Source: Cercis canadensis (lineage: Eukaryota; Streptophyta; Magnoliopsida; Fabales; Fabaceae). From it: a stretch of 64,000 nucleotides of DNA. Position numbers and translations under genes: made by a program. Positions 10,210 through 24,180 of the stretch are shown in pieces. The notes under the pieces were generated by a model that was given only the letters and a program-made list of their open reading frames with translations, was not told the DNA's origin and made no database searches. The DNA lies in contig QAOA01002431.1 of assembly GCA_003255065.1 (NCBI GenBank), positions 426,904 to 490,903 of the forward strand, written 5' to 3'. How positions within the stretch are numbered: the stretch's first letter is position 1; each line of letters begins with the position of its first letter.

Positions 10210-13176
10210 CTAGGAAAGCGGCAAGAGAGTTAGAAAAAGAGTATAATTATAAGGAAGGGGGACGAGGGGGCTATTTGAAAGCAACAAGTTATTGACCACT
10301 TACTTATTGAATAGTACAAGAGTTTGGGCCTCCTGTCTATTATTTGCATGTCTTTTTCAGTCCCCATCAGTGATGCAACAACCGGAATTTGAAACGAAGG
10401 GCGGGTAAGTGTAGCTTCCGTAGAAAACACATTCTAGAAATCACACGAAGGAAGTTTCCAAATTAAATACTTTGTAAGTGAACTAAATTGATACTCATTC
10501 AATGAACTTGGTTTGCTATTTGATCTTCCAAGTTCTCAAACAATGTCATCTCTATTTCAGGGCTTATGCTTAGTAGTTACAACTTACAACTTTCACTAAC
10601 CATTATTACTTGGATCATTCCTTTCACGTTGCCAATAATATATAATTTTTTTTTAGTTTTGTTGGGCCTCTAGACCTTATCCTCTCTTTCAGAGATGATT
10701 CTTGTTATTGATGGGCTGCTGGTGTTTTCTTGTTTGTAACACGTTAGTTAGTCTGGTAAACCCCAAATAAAAAAAAAAAAAAGAACTAAAGTGATAAGTT
10801 GTCACATAAAAAACCCTGCTTTGCGCGTTATACATTACACACCAAAATAAGTTAATTTATTGTTGGAGTTCATTTTTTTCTTTGGGTCATATTCGAATTA
10901 ATAAGCATTGTTTAATTAGTGTAAGACGCATTAATCTAAAAATAATAGATCACAAGTCAAAATTCCCATCCCAACAAGAGAGAGAGAAAAAATATATTTA
11001 ACATTAAGACTTAAGAGATGCAGCCAAGCCGGCTGAGAAAATAACAAATAAGGTGGCATGCGTCGGAATTCTCTAAATGTGTTTTTTTTTTTTGGCCAAC
11101 TAAATGTGTGTGTGTTTTTCTTAACCAAAAAGTAGGAATTTCATTGCATATGAATGAAAATAAACCTCTTTGGCCAACTAGATGTGTTTATTGATATAAA
11201 AAATGAGTAAAAAAAATAAAATTTTTGTGTTCATGAATGACATCACCATCGAATCCCATTTTAATATTATCTTCTATTTGAAGATCATTGAAAATAATAA
11301 CAATATCCTTCTTTTTTCTCCGTTTGATCCCAACATACTAATTAAAAGATTATAAAATAAATTTTAAAAAATTAACTGATTCTCAGTTGCAATTTTATTA
11401 TTTTTTTTTAAGAAAAATGAAAATTAAGTATAAGGTGTGAAAACCATAAAAATGAGGAGGGAAGATAGATAAGTATAAGGTGTTAGGCGAGCATAGTTGA
11501 CTGTCATCAATTTTAGGCATCTATCCATTTATTATTATTTTGGAATTTCCTTAATCCTTATCTTTCTTTGAATATATGTCCACCTGCGCATGGTTAATTG
11601 ATTGATTTTATTGTTAAGGCGCAGCTAAGCTTAACTCATCTCAGTTATATATTATTCACACAAAAGAGAATATAAAATTTTGGACAGGAAAATGCTGCTA
11701 CTTTTGAACTTAAAATGCCGACTCATCCTCATCCTCACTCCCCACTCCCTACAATCATCATATTTATCCACCAAACACATCAATGCTAAGATATGTAATG
11801 CAATTGTGAGAGGTTGAAAGGATTTATTTATTTATAGTTATGTATTTCTTCAAGTAATTATTTCCTTAAAAGGGGATGTGAGTATAAATTAATTTTTTTA
11901 ACAACTAAATTTACAAAAGTTACCCTTCTTTTTATTTGTTAATAGATCTACATAATCGAGTTATTGGAAAAAGAAAAATCTGATACTAAGGAGGAGAATC
12001 ACTTTTATCTATAACTATAGATTTTTTAAAATCTAATTATTCTGATCATTATGTATTTAAAAATCCAACCAGTGTGACAAACCCGAAATAGTAGTTGGGC
12101 TTTTTCTTCCATTGTTATATTTAATGGGATCCAATTTGTTCTGATAACAATGCAATTCCAATTGTCCATGCTGCATGGGCTATATTTGGTGCTGCATTTC
12201 AAAATTGGGTAAATTAAATATTGTTAATTATGACATGCGAGACATGTTATACCAAGTGCCAAACAGATTGATTGGAAAATAAACAGTATATGTGTAACAA
12301 ACTACAAACATGATTCGTCATCAACCTTTTTGGCGCCGTATTAAAAGTTGAAAACAAAGCTAAAGTAACTAGAAAACGAATGTTATATAAGATTTTTGTA
12401 TGTTTCATGTTTTCTACACCTCCACACTTAGTAATTAGTATAGAAAACACCATCTCTTTTAGCCATTCTTTTTCAGTAAATTGAGTTTTCTTTAATATTA
12501 TTATAAAAAAAAAAAAAGCACAGTTCGGGANTATAAAAAAAAAAAAAAGCACAGTTCGGGAGACACAAAGTTTTCATTGACAATTACACCATCCCTTCCG
12601 TCTTTTTGTCAGCCGGTTTGATTGTTGTGAAGTTATAATCATGTGCTATAAATGTTTATTTTCTGTAGATTTAATTTGAGCTAAATACACGGGAATAAAA
12701 AAAAAACCCATGAGGTCAATAGGTTTTGCCACGTAAGAACAAATAGAGATTGTGCAATTACTCTTAAAGACACCACTAATCTTTGAATCACAAGAACAAA
12801 TAGAGGAAGCCACGTAAGTCCATGATCAATCTTAAAGACAACACTGATCATAGCTAGCTCCTCAGCAAACAATTTTGCTTAATTGTGATGAAATTTGAAG
12901 CAGTCAGTGATAGTGGGCTTGCCCAATAATAACTTCATTATTTTATTAATTCACTTATCCAATTATTCTTCAATCTTAAAAAAATAAATTGTTTTTGGTT
13001 TGTGCAATTACTTTATGTAACTAGCTAGCATTTTCCGTGCGTGAAAGGGCAAATGGCAATGGTAACTTTCGATCTAATTAATTTATTGTCGAACTTGTAG
13101 CACTATTGTTGAAAGTTTCAGACAAGCTGTCCAGAGTTTTCAAAGCCTAGAGAATTGGCTCGTTATGCTATAAAAG
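9173..13176. other. Intergenic, gene-poor
   Basis: No convincing gene. It holds an A-only run interrupted by 'n' at 10175 and an approximately 30-bp duplicate around 'n' at 12531. An imperfect tandem repeat at 12736-12850 contains AAGAACAAATAGAG and CTTAAAGACA twice each. A minus-strand open frame there faintly recalls retroelement RNase H but is too weak to call. Confidence 0.5.
12500..12561. repeat. Duplicated contig end at scaffold join (n at 12531)
   Basis: TATA plus A-run plus GCACAGTTCGGGA occurs on both sides of a single 'n' (about 30 bp each). Best read as an assembly overlap. Confidence 0.85.
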
Positions 13177-13703
13177 TGTTAGGAAATTGAATGTGATATA
13201 ACAAATTACAATTAAAGTGAGATAAAAATAAAATAGGACATACAATTTTATAATAACTGCGTAAAAGGATTTTATTATAATAAGAAGATTACACACAACT
13301 CTCACTTAAAGTTTTTTATTCTCTCAATACAAAATTTTTTTCAAGAACTCACTAAATTTTACTCTCTCTTAAATTGAGGATATAATGAATTGATTAAAAA
13401 TAAAATTGAATCTCTCCTTTTTATAGAGCTTTAAACCGCGGGCGATTTCTATTACATTCTTAGTAATGCACAGCAGAGTGCCAATAAGAAGAAAGCCTGC
13501 TGCTACTTCTTTCTTGAAGGTTGCGGCTATTTCATAGCTTCAATATTTGACTTCCACCACTTGACAGCTGCTGCGGTTTGCAGCACTTTTCCATTTAAGA
13601 TTTTGGCCTTACCTCTTAATTCACAGCTACATTTTACAGTTATCTTCTATGGCTGTAATATTTGACCAATTGCCATTAATGCTGCTGCAATTTACAGCTA
13701 ACA
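13177..13703. mobile_element. Probable solo LTR
   Basis: A 527-bp block begins TGTTAG and ends CTAACA, a perfect 6-bp terminal inverted repeat of the TG...CA type typical of LTR retrotransposons. It is bounded by AAAAG on the left and AGAAG on the right, a 5-bp target-site duplication with one mismatch. Inside is a TATA-like element (TTTTTATAGAG at about 13418-13428). No second LTR and no gag/pol remnants were seen nearby, so a solo LTR left by recombination is the best reading. Strand is not determined. Confidence 0.5.
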
Positions 13704-16700
13704 AGAAGTAACATAACCAAAGAGTCATATAATAGGATTAAAAATATAAAAGAAAAGGAGGGGGTGGGCAATTTGGAGCCAATAAGTTATAATTTAAATT
13801 AATTTGAAAGAAGAGAATGGAGCTCAGAATCTAAGATCTAATCTAATATTTAGCAAGTCTTGTTCAGAACCTAGCTATCTGGACAAAGTAATTCAAGAGT
13901 TGGAATTAGAAAGAAATGGCGGAATCAGAAAACACATTTGAGGCAGTTGAAAGAAGTTTCCAGGTTTAGTGATTAAATTAATTACTAGAAGTGAATCAGT
14001 GAAGCGCTTCTACTATTCCACATGGATCTAAGTTTAGAAATAGACGAGTTCAGGAGGGTGTAGTCGAAGAATATAATTATAGTGTTGGTCAAGCTAGCTC
14101 AACAAGTATTAGAGAATGCGACATAGCTTCAACCTGTTACTGCTAGGCAATCTAGCGTAGTTGACTCTCATCTTCTTCAACCGTTAGCCGTAGCCTATGG
14201 TGAAAAGGCTACGAGATGCTTTTGCTATTCAACAATTCCTACAGTCCAAGGTGGTCAATAAGAACCAAAGACCCAACGGATTGGGCCATATCCTGACCAG
14301 ACTTTGGGCCCTTTGGTCATGTAATATCTAAACCTAACACCCAATTTATTTTTGGAAGTCATGGCCCAAAAAGAAGTGATTTTTTTTAAGGTTATTTTAT
14401 TCGCTCCATTTATGGCCCTCGTGAAGTGCCTTTTATCCTATGCTACTAAAAGTTATCACTCACACGTAGACTATATATGCTATTTATACCCTGCAAAGCG
14501 CAAACTATTGTAATAATCATCTTCATCGTACGTATTTTTGTCTTCCTTATTCCGTGAAAAGTAATCGTTTTACATATGTTGTTATATTAACAAAAAATAA
14601 TCAACCATATATATATATATTCTTTATCATGTGTCCTAAGGTTGGAGTTAATTAATAAACGGAAGAGGCAAGAAGCGGTTTCGTAGGCTAGAGCTGCACC
14701 GGCCTCACAAAGACAGAAGAATTAAGAAAATCATGTGTACAAATTATGGCAATGAACTGTATATTAGTTTATCCGACAAGATTTATGCTAATGCACGGCT
14801 TTAGAAATTTTGCAGAATGAATCATTTTTTTCCAACATCAGAATTTTTTAGCATCACTCATAGCTTTACCAATTTTCGGTTAATCATTTTGAAATTATTT
14901 CAACTTGGAATTAATAAACTATAGATGAAAAATAAACCACAGTACTCTACATATTTCGAACACTTTAAAGTTTAAACTGTTAATTGGATGGAAGATGATG
15001 ACATGAAACATGACAGTACACCAATAAGCAAGTATCTTGAAGCGATTTAGAGTTCATTAGAAGAAAAAAAAGAAAATAAAAGAGGATTGGAGGGAAAAAA
15101 ATTGAAGTGGACCAAATCCATGGAGTCTAACAACTAGATTTAATTTGTAAAGTAAAATTATAGGTAGCAGACAATAGTTATCATTATCATTATCATCACG
15201 ATCAACCTTTTTTTTCTTTTTGGACTTCTTTTAGCCGCTAGCACTTTCAATTTATTTATTTTTTATATGAACGAAGAACGATACATACAGACCCTGGTTT
15301 TGGCAGCGGTTTCGTTGCGCCCCGGCTTGGCAGAGACAGAAATTATATTTTTTCAAACACAAATATACAGAAGAATAAAGAGAAAGAAAGAAACAAAAAT
15401 AACGTGGTGAGATTTTGGTCACTATTAGGTTAGAGGGAAGCAAAGGGGAACTATTAGCCAACTTGTTTCTTGTCCATTGTAATCTGCCCAATTATCTTGC
15501 CGACTTAAGCGTAGTACATGCACACTGACGCTGTTCTCAGGCAAAATTTTGGCTCTTTCATACTTAACCTACTCCTGAATGCTCATGCTCCTTCTCATTC
15601 TCTAGTATTCTAAATATAACCTGGTTATGAATCTTGTCCTACTCTATTTAATTATTTATATCAACGAAGCAGGAATTAGTTCTTAGTTGAATAATTTATA
15701 AATAAATGAAAACGGCAAAATTATGATGATTATTAATTGATGATATGCAAATATGCAATCCAAGGAAAAAAAATACCAGACATTAGGTAGAAAAACCAAA
15801 TTGATAAATTGCTAATGGTGATAGTTGCGGTTGATTCCAAATGTATATATGGGGACAAAGCTGTGATGTCAAAGTGATCTTATGTAAAAAATTATAAAGA
15901 AAAGTAACTAGTCATTGGTTATGACTCCTAGGTTCCAATACAAAATTAATTGTATATGCTATTGCTAAGTATCATTAAGTAAAATATTTCCATTAATTAA
16001 GCTAGAGAACTATAATTAATAATGTATTTTCCTATATCTGTCGCTTTATGGTTTTGCAAACAAACTGAACTTTAATTTAATTCGTAGAACTTAAAAGTTC
16101 TTTGTATTTGCTCAGTGACTGTTTTAAATGTTAATATTTCAGCATCGCCGCGACATGCAAAGTGGCCTGTGACGTATCCATCATGGCATGACTTTTATAA
16201 TCTATATTAGACTTTCGTTTCGTACTACCATCGTGCATAAAGACAATTCGCTCTCTTATCTTATGGATGCCCACAAAGCCTACACATCCCATTTCTTATA
16301 ACTACTTAATGAATCAAAGTGATAATGTCATTAATTAATAAATAACTAAATAATTTATTTTTGTGTTTCTTTGGATTTAATACTGCAATATTTCTGGCCA
16401 GGTGGGGTACATGTTAACGAGGTTTTCTTTATTTGGACGCTATAAATTAAATTGACGGAGATTTTGGTGTTTCTTTAGTTATGGTGCTATCTATGCATAG
16501 AAAATGATATTTACACAAAGTCTTTGTCACAAACTTAAACCAATAATAGAGTTGAAGTGAATTTCTTAAATTAATTATTTTTGTTATATATATACCCAAA
16601 TTCTTATATATGTAGTTGTGGTCTCTCAACCATGCATAACAAAGGAGAAACAGGAAAACTAACTAGTTAGACAAGAACAAGGTATGTGCCGGCTCTGCAA

Positions 16701-19700
16701 GAACCTTGAATTCCTCGAGGAGGTTGGTCCAACACGCAAAACCAATTTTTCTTGGGCAGCTCCAAGCTTTGCAAAAAAAATTGGCACGGATGTATGAAAA
16801 TTAAATGATGATATATATAAATACACTTCTATTATTGTTTTATTTTTATCCCAGAAAATTTGTATTATATATTACAAAAAATAAAGTTAGCTTTTCTTAA
16901 AATGGTCAGATTTTTTTTAATATATTTGTGTATACATGTATAGCATATTAAGGATTTTGATTCAGTTATATATATCACATAATTCATATTGTAAAAATCT
17001 AAACTTTGTATTTTTGTATTGTTATATCAATATTTTTTTATAACATAATTGATGTGACATGACTGGATTTAAGTAAATTTTATTTTGACAAGTACATTTA
17101 ATTGAAACGAGAAAAAGTTGTTTCTATTTGTAGAAGATTGTTTTTCGTCATATGAAATCAAATCTAAGAACAAAAATTTATTGATTAGTCAGACATTAAA
17201 AAATATTGTTTTTTGAACAGTCATTTTCCTTCAAGCCACTGAAACCTTATCCGGTCTTGGGTTAAAGGTTATAGAATAGGTAGAACATGGGATTCGAAAT
17301 AATTGTAATTCCAATTTAGGTGGAAGTTTATGAGAATTATCCTTGCTTACACGCCACATCACATATATAATCCCAAAGCTCCAGCTGGCCCTAGGAGCAA
17401 ATTAGAGCCTTATGTATAGGTTCTAAACTCTAAGAGCTCCCAAGACTCTAGAGTCTAGATTAGTTCTAATTATCAGTACCTTAACGACATCAATTACTAT
17501 ATAGTTTAACAATAATAATGTAAGTTTACATCAGCAGCATTAATGCAACGCGCATTTGAAAGTTAGCAATAGACTAATTATTCTCTCTGAAGCAGTGACT
17601 AGCATGGGTGATATTACTGGTGATGTAGATTGTAGAAGCATGGCACCTCATGCTTCACTTGGCTACCTCTCTGCAAACTCCATATATACCAACAAAGCAG
17701 AGAACCATATTTTTGTTCAATCACTACCCGTCGATCTCACATGTTCTTTTCAAGGATAATCTCCTTCTTCTTCTAGGCACTACTCTTAGGCTTGCGGACG
17801 AGGAAACTGACCAAATAATATTTTTACACCTCTTTGTATAGGAGGTAAGGAAAATTTGAGTAGTACAGACAAAAATTGAAATAGACATAGTTTAAATTCT
17901 AATTAAATTAATTTTATTTTTTTTTGTAATTAGGATGTAAGAAAGCTACCACCTAACTAAGGTTTCTATATACTTTGGAAAAATGTTACATTTACCAAGT
18001 GTTTTTGTTTTTATCCACCCAATTTTAATAAAATTTAAACACAAAATTTTGATAATGTAATATTTACTGCTCAATGGTTTGAATGTCACATTTCTCTTTG
18101 GATGACTTGTACATTGCTTTTTCTTGCCAAAATAATAATAATTTGGTTTCTAACCAAAAAAGTGATTCCAATTCATTTTTGAAGGGTTTAAAGTTTAAAC
18201 TCTAAAATTCCATCTTATATATTCTACGAGAGTCACAGCCACGGGTATTGGCACGGTACTATATGACCATAGAAGCAAGCATCTAGGAATCTGCTTTACA
18301 GGGCTGCTAAACTCAGTAAGAGATACCAATCCGTAGTTTCGATTTGATATCTGGGCATGTGAATCACTATTTAAATTCATTCCAATAGAATATTTGAGAC
18401 AGAATTTCGTTACATTTTAACTAAAAATTGTTAAATAATTGTCCAATTGCAATCTAACCTATAAAGTAATGAAGGAATCTAAGTATGTTGACTATATATA
18501 TATATATATAAGCTAAGTTATATCCACATAAAAGAGGTTACAACAAGGAAATACCAATTTTTTTCAGAAAATTATTGTTTTGTTCTTGACAAAAAAAAAA
18601 AACTTTTGTTTCAATTTGGTTTCTTCTCACATTATATGAAATATCTAAAATATTCTTTGTGCTATGTGATTAATTCATTAATATATGTGATTTCTTTTGT
18701 CTTATTTTGTTTATATATATAGTTATTTTTTAGTACTATGTGATTATCATGTCCAAAAATAATTGAAATAACCACATATAAATATAAAAACCATATAATG
18801 CCAAGAGGTATTTAATTTAGATATTTCATACAAATTAAATGGGATGAACCAACTTAAGGAACCAAATAATAATTTTGTTTTTTTTTTTATTTGAGGAAAT
18901 ACCAAATTTGAAGTTTGGTATTTGTTAACATTGACATTAAATGGATGAAATATTCAAAGGAGTAATGATAATGCCGGAATTCATTGAAACTTTAGTGTAA
19001 CATCTGAAATTAATTCTAAATAATCCTTAATAGCTTTTCTAAAAGTGCGAGAATATGTTTTTTCAATATAAATTGAAACTAATATCTGTTTGAAGTTTTA
19101 CTTTCAACTGACAAACAAGCCCCTGAAGTAGTGGCGAAACTAAACTAATAAAGGGCATGTAGTGAAAATGTGGGAGGTTGTAAGGATAGTGGTCTACGAT
19201 GATTGCAGAGGAGAAGAACCCACCCTGAGGAGAATCTGTAGAGGTACAGCTGGAAACTCCATCAAATAAAACAATAAGCAGGTTCCCAGGATTTGAGGTT
19301 CCCTCCAAGCCATGGTTAATTCCTTGAACAAGTCAACAAGCCTATGAGCCAACAGGGTTTTTAGCTAATTAATTGAACCCAAATCTCTGACCAAATCACT
19401 TGCTCAACGCATTATTAAACAAATTGGTATAAATTATAATTCAACTTGTACCTTGTTCCCGGCTAGAGTTTCTGGTAGCGTGTTTTGTGGTTCAACCACA
19501 TGCGATGCAATTAAGCAACTGGGGAGTGGGGACATGATCATATCATCATTTATTAATTACACATAAATCTTGATTACTCTTGTTGTTTTCATTTGGAATT
19601 AGCCCTTTAGGTGCAACCCTGTGTTCCAAAACGGGACAAAAGGCTTACGTGTCAATTCTCATACATTATATTAATTAGCTAAAGAATAGGGATTACGCGT

Positions 19701-22061
19701 TTGCAATGTTAATTACTGTTTATAATCTATCCTACACTCAAAATTAGTGAACATAGTTTGTATATTAAGACTTGTAATTAATTCAACACATGTGTCGATC
19801 GTGTGACCAACTTTATGTACTGACAAAAGAAGAACTGTTATCTCATATATATATATATGACTTAAATGTAATCATATAATTAAATCAATAATACAGAAAC
19901 TTAATAATAGATTATCAAAATTAAACATCTCATGAAAAGTTATTCTATGTATACATTTGCTAAAAGACAATATACTTCATTGTGGGGGTTATTCTCTCCG
20001 CGTGGGACAGTGATAAAAATGGTAATTATGTTTATTATATTAGACATACCTAATGAGTTTGATGGAAAGTTATGCCATAATTTCACAATTAATTAATATT
20101 GATGGATATTAGAGTAATTAAATTAAGCTAACTATTATACTATCAATATCCATATCCATGAGATGAAGGATGAAGGATGAAGGATGAAGCAGGGAGGTGT
20201 AATAGTAAAAGATGAACATGAAATATGATACGCTGGCTAGGCTAGCGCAATGTGATACTCAATTGTATTTAATAACACTTGTAGAGCAATTAGTAGATCT
20301 TAATTAAGCAAGCTGCAGTCTAGTTAAGAGTTAACCAGTCATGGAATCTCATAATCTACAAATTTTTCCGATACATTCCAAGGAATGCCAGTTGGGTTTG
20401 GATTTTGTTTCCTATATTAATCATTTTGTACTCGTAGATCAAGGATTGGCAGTACAATTCAGTAGAATAAATATTGATGGAATATCTCAAAAACTGATTA
20501 GATGGTGATAAACAAGTATTATGGTGTTAGCAATATCCCGTAGAAGGGGAGACCCAAGGAAAGAGGGAAGAAAACCTAGAGAATGTCTTATCGAGATGTG
20601 GTCAAATGGTTAATCAGTGGAGTGAGAGAGAGTTTTTTTGTCATTGGTAAATTAAGTAAAATATAATGGGGATTAATTACAAGGAAGATTTAAAAAATAA
20701 AAATAATAGGAAGGTACGGGTACCTCGGGAAGGGGAAGTGAGAGAGTTTATAGTGTTGGTTCATGGTCATGGTCGTAGATGATTACATTACAGAGTGGTC
20801 CTTTGTGTGGTCACATGGATTCCTCTGAGCTCTGAACTTGTCTTGACGCCTGAAACTAAGCTGTTTCGTCGATGTTCTTTCCTTTTTCCTCTTTCTTTTT
20901 CTCTATATATGGATCTTCGTCAGAATCTGTGAGTTATCAGTTACCACCAGCTTTTCGTCACCTTTCTCTTTTTCATGTCCAAGTGTCCGACCACATTATT
21001 ACCAAATGAAACCATAGGCCTGTCTAACTTCATAAAATATTCCACAATAGAACTTTTCTTTTTGTGCAAATTCAATAGTGGAATACATACATACATAATT
21101 TATTAGAATATAGAAACAAAACCCTCGTCTACAGTATTAGCAGTCAAGGGCCACCTGTACTTGACCTTGCTATAGAAATTAGAAAGCAGATATCGACAAG
21201 GGAGATCACTGTCCCCACACTGCACACTCTGCCTTGTTCATGAAATAGGTATATGATACAGTATATAATATAATATATATATAATTTTGTACCTAACAAG
21301 GAAACAACAAAAAATTTCTAGGCTTTTGGCACTCCCAACCAATTCCTTTTTTAATATTATTTATACGCTATTTAATATCACAATATTATTATCTTACACT
21401 AGTACAATTATTATAATTAAATTTACTTTTATTTTATTTTTTACAGCTCAAATTTTGTTACCTTAAGCAATGTCATACAATTTTTTTTTTGGTAAGTTTC
21501 GTACCTAAATTGGATATGAATTATTTTGACCAATAGAATGTGTTCCATTTGTGTATATATATATATACATATTATATTTAATATTCAGAAATTAATTAAT
21601 TAAGCTTTTCAAAACTTCAGTTTTTATAAGACAATATATGGATGATAGATAAAAACAATTAAACAAATATGGCACAGTCGGTAAACTATAAATAAAAATA
21701 AAAATATACATTAATTTTTTTTTATACTAGAACATTAACGATAGAAGTATAACTCAACATTTATTTTAATGATCATTGTAAAAATTTTATGATTTATATA
21801 TAACAGGTAATGTTAGTATAAATATGGAGTTTTAAAACATAATTGTCTTCGAAAATTGTCACAAAAACCCTAATTTATCAATTAATATTAGAACTGCTTA
21901 TATATGCTATATCTGATTCTAAAAAAAATGTAAAACCATTCGAATTGAGATAAAAAAGTTTTAAATAAACTACTTGGAGAAGTTAAATACACTAGTTAAG
22001 AATAAGCACCAAGAAGCTATAAACTTAATCTCCCATGTGAAAAAAAGTACCAAGAGAATCT
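13704..22061. other. Intergenic, long gene-poor AT-rich stretch
   Basis: About 8.4 kb with no gene supported on either strand. Only short chance open frames are present (up to 81 codons), with no family resemblance. A short GATGAAG tandem repeat lies at about 20161-20190, and several AT microsatellites occur (for example 18497-18512 and 19845-19858). It is upstream of the bHLH gene and could hold distal regulatory DNA, but nothing specific is visible. Confidence 0.5.
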
Positions 22062-22081
22062 GTCTCTCTCTCTCTCTCTCA
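22062..22081. repeat. (CT)n microsatellite upstream of the bHLH gene
   Basis: About ten uninterrupted TC units roughly 500 bp before the ATG. CT-rich tracts, seen again at 22310-22470, are common in plant promoters and 5' untranslated regions. Confidence 0.8.
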
Positions 22082-22578
22082 TAGTCGCATTGTGGTTGAG
22101 AGTAATTGTTGCGGTCAAGGAACTGGTCTACAATGGAACCTCACGTGCAACGCGGTGTAGTTTAATAATGATATTTAAACGAAGGAGGGTTTCTTCATAT
22201 TCATAGTGTAGCAGCGGTGATGATCATAAAAGGGGCCGTTTGTTTGGGTGTTTTAGGAATGTAGTGCTTGTGCTTTGTGCTTATGCGCCCCTCTCAACTT
22301 CATTTCCTTTCTTTCTTTGCTCTCTCTTAACTGTTCTCACCTTCTAATAATTAGCCTTTCATCTTCTCTATCTATTCTCCTTTACACCCTTTCTATTCTA
22401 TATCTCTCCCTCTCAACCTTTTTTCACTCAGAAGTCAGCACTACTCTCTCTCTCACCCAACATTCCACAAAGAAAAAGCAGTGTCTCCTTTGCGAGTAAC
22501 AGGGAGAGGTACCTAGTTTAGGGGCTGGCTCTCTTCCCACCAAAGCAATTTAAACTTTAAAGTAAAGCAAGATAAATA

Positions 22579-23886
22579 ATGGCACTAGAGGCTGTGGTTT
22601 TCCCACAAGATCCATTTACTTATAGTTGCAAGGATTTGTACTCTTTATTAGCAGGAGGAGGAGGTGGTGGAGCTTGGATTCATGACTATGGTAGTCTACA
22701 AGTAGAAGAAGAGAAAGCCCTTGTTGGAATCATCAACAATAACACAGAGCAGAATCTGCATGCAAATTGGGATTCTTCTTCTTCTCCTTCTCCTTCGGTA
22801 TTGCAAAATGTTAAGGATCAATGGGACTCCCACTCTTCCCCTGATCAATCTCTCCCCGGATCAGCTTTATTCCCTCCTTCTTCAGTAGAAGCCACAACAA
22901 CAACAACAGGTCGGCGCAAACGACGTCGCACCAAGAGCGCCAAGAACAAGGAGGAAATCGAGAACCAGAGGATGACCCACATTGCAGTTGAGCGCAATCG
23001 GCGGAAACAGATGAATGAGTACCTCGCCGTTCTCCGATCCTTGATGCCTCCTTCTTATGTCCAAAGGGTCAGTCTCTGTAAATATATCACATCCTTAATT
23101 AGTTAATTTGATTTTCTTGCTTCTTAATTACTAGTTAGAACCCCCAAATTAAAGAGAACGACCCCTCAACTAAAATCAATTATATTATTAATATTAATTA
23201 CCTTCCTGTGTGCTACTGCTAGCTCCCTGAAAATTCACGCCAATTGTTTCATTGCAAAACAGGGTGACCAAGCGTCTATAATTGGAGGCGCCATTAACTT
23301 CGTTAAGGAACTAGAGCAGTTTTTACAGTCTATTGAGGGTCAAAAGAAAACAAAGCAACAACAAGAACAAGAAGCGCAAGAGAGTGCCTTTAATTCCTCA
23401 CCCTTTGCTGAGTTCTTCACATTCCCACAGTACACAACGCAGTGCAACACTTGCTCCTCCACCACCGCACCCACCAACGACACCAATAACATGGCACAGA
23501 ACCAGTCGGCCGTCGCTGACATAGAAGTCACCATGGTGGACAGCCATGCCAACCTCAAGATACTCTCAAAGAAACGATCAGGTCAGCTTATGAAGATGGT
23601 TACTGGCCTTCAATCTCTCAGGCTCACCATTCTCCATCTTAATGTCACCACTGTCGACCAAATGGTCCTTTACTCGGTCAGTGTAAAGGTAGGTTAATTC
23701 CTTTTTTCCAAATTTCTCTAATTTATTATGCAGATTTTTTCTAATTTTAACCTTTTGTTTTCTTGGTTATTCTGAATTTGATTGGAACAGGTCGAAGAAG
23801 GGTGTCAGCTGAATACAGTGGATGAAATCGCAGCTGCTGTGAATCAACTGCTACGCAGAATTCAAGAGGAAGCTGCTTTCAGCTGA
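22579..23886 (+). CDS. bHLH transcription factor, bHLH94/bHLH96-like (subgroup Ia)
   Basis: Three exons (22579-23067, 23263-23688, 23791-23886), GT-AG, phase 0, 336 residues. The start [15 protein letters not shown] is the signature N-terminus of bHLH96 relatives, fixing the ATG. A Ser-rich, variable region is followed by a basic patch ([16 protein letters not shown], from residue 111) and the bHLH (about 131-182). The basic region has His134, Glu138 and Arg142, the H-E-R pattern of E/G-box binders. The helix-loop-helix spans the first intron ([10 protein letters not shown] then [18 protein letters not shown]). The C-terminal half (about 235-330) has the conserved ACT-like fold of the group, ending [14 protein letters not shown]. 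Relatives of this subgroup include SPCH, MUTE and FAMA; bHLH96-like members are less well characterised. It should act in the nucleus as a dimer. The assignment to the bHLH94/96 branch is firm. Confidence 0.94.
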
Positions 23887-24180
23887 AGCTGGAAAAAGCT
23901 TTTTCCTTTTTTTTCTTTCTTATTTTTAGAGTGATTGGGGATATCTGTCTATTGGAGGGGGTGAATTATGATGATAATGTTGCTCTTATTTAGTTAATTT
24001 GTCCAAATGCACCCTCTAATATCACCAATTTATTCTCAGAGACAGAGATCCTATTTGAAGTTGCTTTCAGCTAAAAGTTGAAAGCTTTTTTTTTTTTTTT
24101 TTNTTTTTTTTTTTTTTTTTGTTACTTTGTCCCAATCCATCCTTTAATATCATCAACTGTGCAAAGCATTATTATGGTAG
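23868..24180 (+). repeat. Diverged tandem duplication of the bHLH gene 3' end
   Basis: The last coding bases and 3' flank (23868 to about 24040) recur in diverged form from 24057: GAAGCTGCTTTCAGCTG versus GAAGTTGCTTTCAGCTA, and later TTTGTCCAAATGCACCCTC versus TTTGTCCCAATCCATCCTT. The second unit also contains a T-run with a scaffold 'n' at 24103. Divergence is far higher than at the assembly duplicates, so this looks like a real old duplication. Confidence 0.55.

Noticed and set aside
12681..12872. Minus-strand open frame faintly like a retroelement RNase H (AEELAM...)
   Set aside because: Too short, catalytic residues not identifiable, and it lies within a short imperfect tandem repeat.
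16680..16795. Possible hairpin (GTGCCGGCTC... to ...TTGGCAC) as microRNA precursor
   Set aside because: Pairing is patchy and neither arm matches a known plant microRNA that I recognise.
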